From Argyresthia goedartella (lineage: Eukaryota > Arthropoda > Insecta > Lepidoptera > Argyresthiidae): a stretch of 64,000 bases of DNA. The notes beneath the pieces were generated by a model. The model ran no database searches. It was not told the origin of the DNA and worked only from the letters and a program-made list of their open reading frames with translations. Each line of letters begins with the position of its first letter. The first letter of the stretch is position 1. Of the stretch, positions 63,627-64,000 are shown piece after piece. The DNA lies in contig OX463822.1 of the NCBI GenBank assembly GCA_949825045.1, positions 31,560,703 to 31,624,702 of the forward strand, given 5' to 3'. The translations under genes and the position numbers were made by a program.

Positions 63627-64000
63627 TTATGTAGAAACCTTTGGATCAAATAGAATGAAACAGATTTGTAATGACTTTGGATCAAATAATCTAATAACGT
63701 AAACTAATACACCCATCTTATTACTGTCGTCAGACAATTCTGAGTATTCAGATTCACTTACATAGATAACAAAACTGTCTACCGTGCTATCTATAATTTC
63801 ATAAATTTTGCCATGAAAGTTATTTTCTTCCTTGATGACGTGATCCACACAACGCTTCCAACTTTCGAAAGTAACTTGTTGCAGTCTTTGTTGGAGCAAT
63901 GACTTCACCTCCTCAAATTTTAAGTTTGTGTTGTTGCGAGCAACATATCCTTTAACATCGGCTCCAACAAGCTTAATTGGATAAAGCTCGGAATAAATAG
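63627..64000 (-). pseudogene. C-terminus of an intron-bearing DDE transposase (second copy of the 51286 family)
   Basis: Minus frame through the window edge: ELYPIKLVGADVKGYVARNN (the Glu motif, here degenerate against ELNPIELVWAQ), KFEEVKSLLQQRLQQVTFES, WKRCVDHVIKEENNF, then an acidic tail (VSESEYSELSDDS). It corresponds to the last part of the copy at 52840-53010 but is more complete at the C-terminus. It continues beyond the window. Confidence 0.75.

Overview
The window is a piece of an insect chromosome, most probably a moth or butterfly. The evidence is a repeat type I know to be very abundant in Lepidoptera (the block opening with AGGGTTCCGTACCC, seen three times plus fragments), lepidopteran-type tRNA-derived SINEs, a Mag-like LTR retrotransposon, and host genes with short GT-AG introns. 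There is no bacterial, operon or CRISPR content. About four fifths of the recognisable sequence is transposable elements of many classes, mostly decayed and often nested.

Three host genes can be supported. (1) A first coding exon on the minus strand (11768-12159, unidentified) is divergent, across a 373-bp shared promoter region, from (2) a three-exon Ashwin homologue on the plus strand (12533-18946). Ashwin is a subunit of the tRNA-splicing ligase complex. Its second intron is 5.85 kb because a nearly full-length Jockey-type LINE landed there in antisense. (3) Five plus-strand exons between 55922 and 62371 encode GAF-A and the following linker of a cyclic-nucleotide phosphodiesterase, closest to PDE10A. 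The rest of that gene lies outside the window.

Layout. 1-5.8 kb: LINE remnants, dispersed and inverted repeats, and a hAT-type non-autonomous element with an 8-bp target duplication. 5.8-11.7 kb: a three-level nest, in which a LINE copy with a 5' inversion holds a TA-flanked pogo/Tigger-like element, which holds a two-ORF LINE with RNase H (LOA/I group). 11.7-19 kb: the divergent host pair with the Jockey element. 19-21.2 kb: SINEs, one split by a small TA-flanked element carrying a perfect 134-bp tandem duplication. 21.2-28.4 kb: a broken DD41D-like transposase followed by a Ty3/gypsy element with a mutated RT active site and a deleted integrase core. 28.4-33.2 kb: a decayed minus-strand gypsy element. 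35.7-44.8 kb: another three-level nest, in which a minus-strand gypsy pol is interrupted by a minus-strand LINE, which is interrupted by a 5,746-bp plus-strand Mag-like LTR retrotransposon with seemingly identical 211-bp LTRs. Target duplications mark both junctions. 47-53 kb: pieces of four further elements (Tc1/mariner, a LINE-like ORF, a Helitron/PIF1 helicase, and an intron-bearing DDE transposase whose first catalytic motif is repeated four times in tandem). 55-62.4 kb: the phosphodiesterase gene, with repeats in its introns. 62.4-64 kb: a repeat copy and the end of a second copy of the intron-bearing transposase family.

All identifications are by reading translations and comparing with remembered family motifs; no database search was run. 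The most unusual signals are the four-fold in-frame duplication of the DDE motif, the two datable nests, the young LTR element, the 134-bp duplication inside a MITE, and two strong hairpins of unknown origin.
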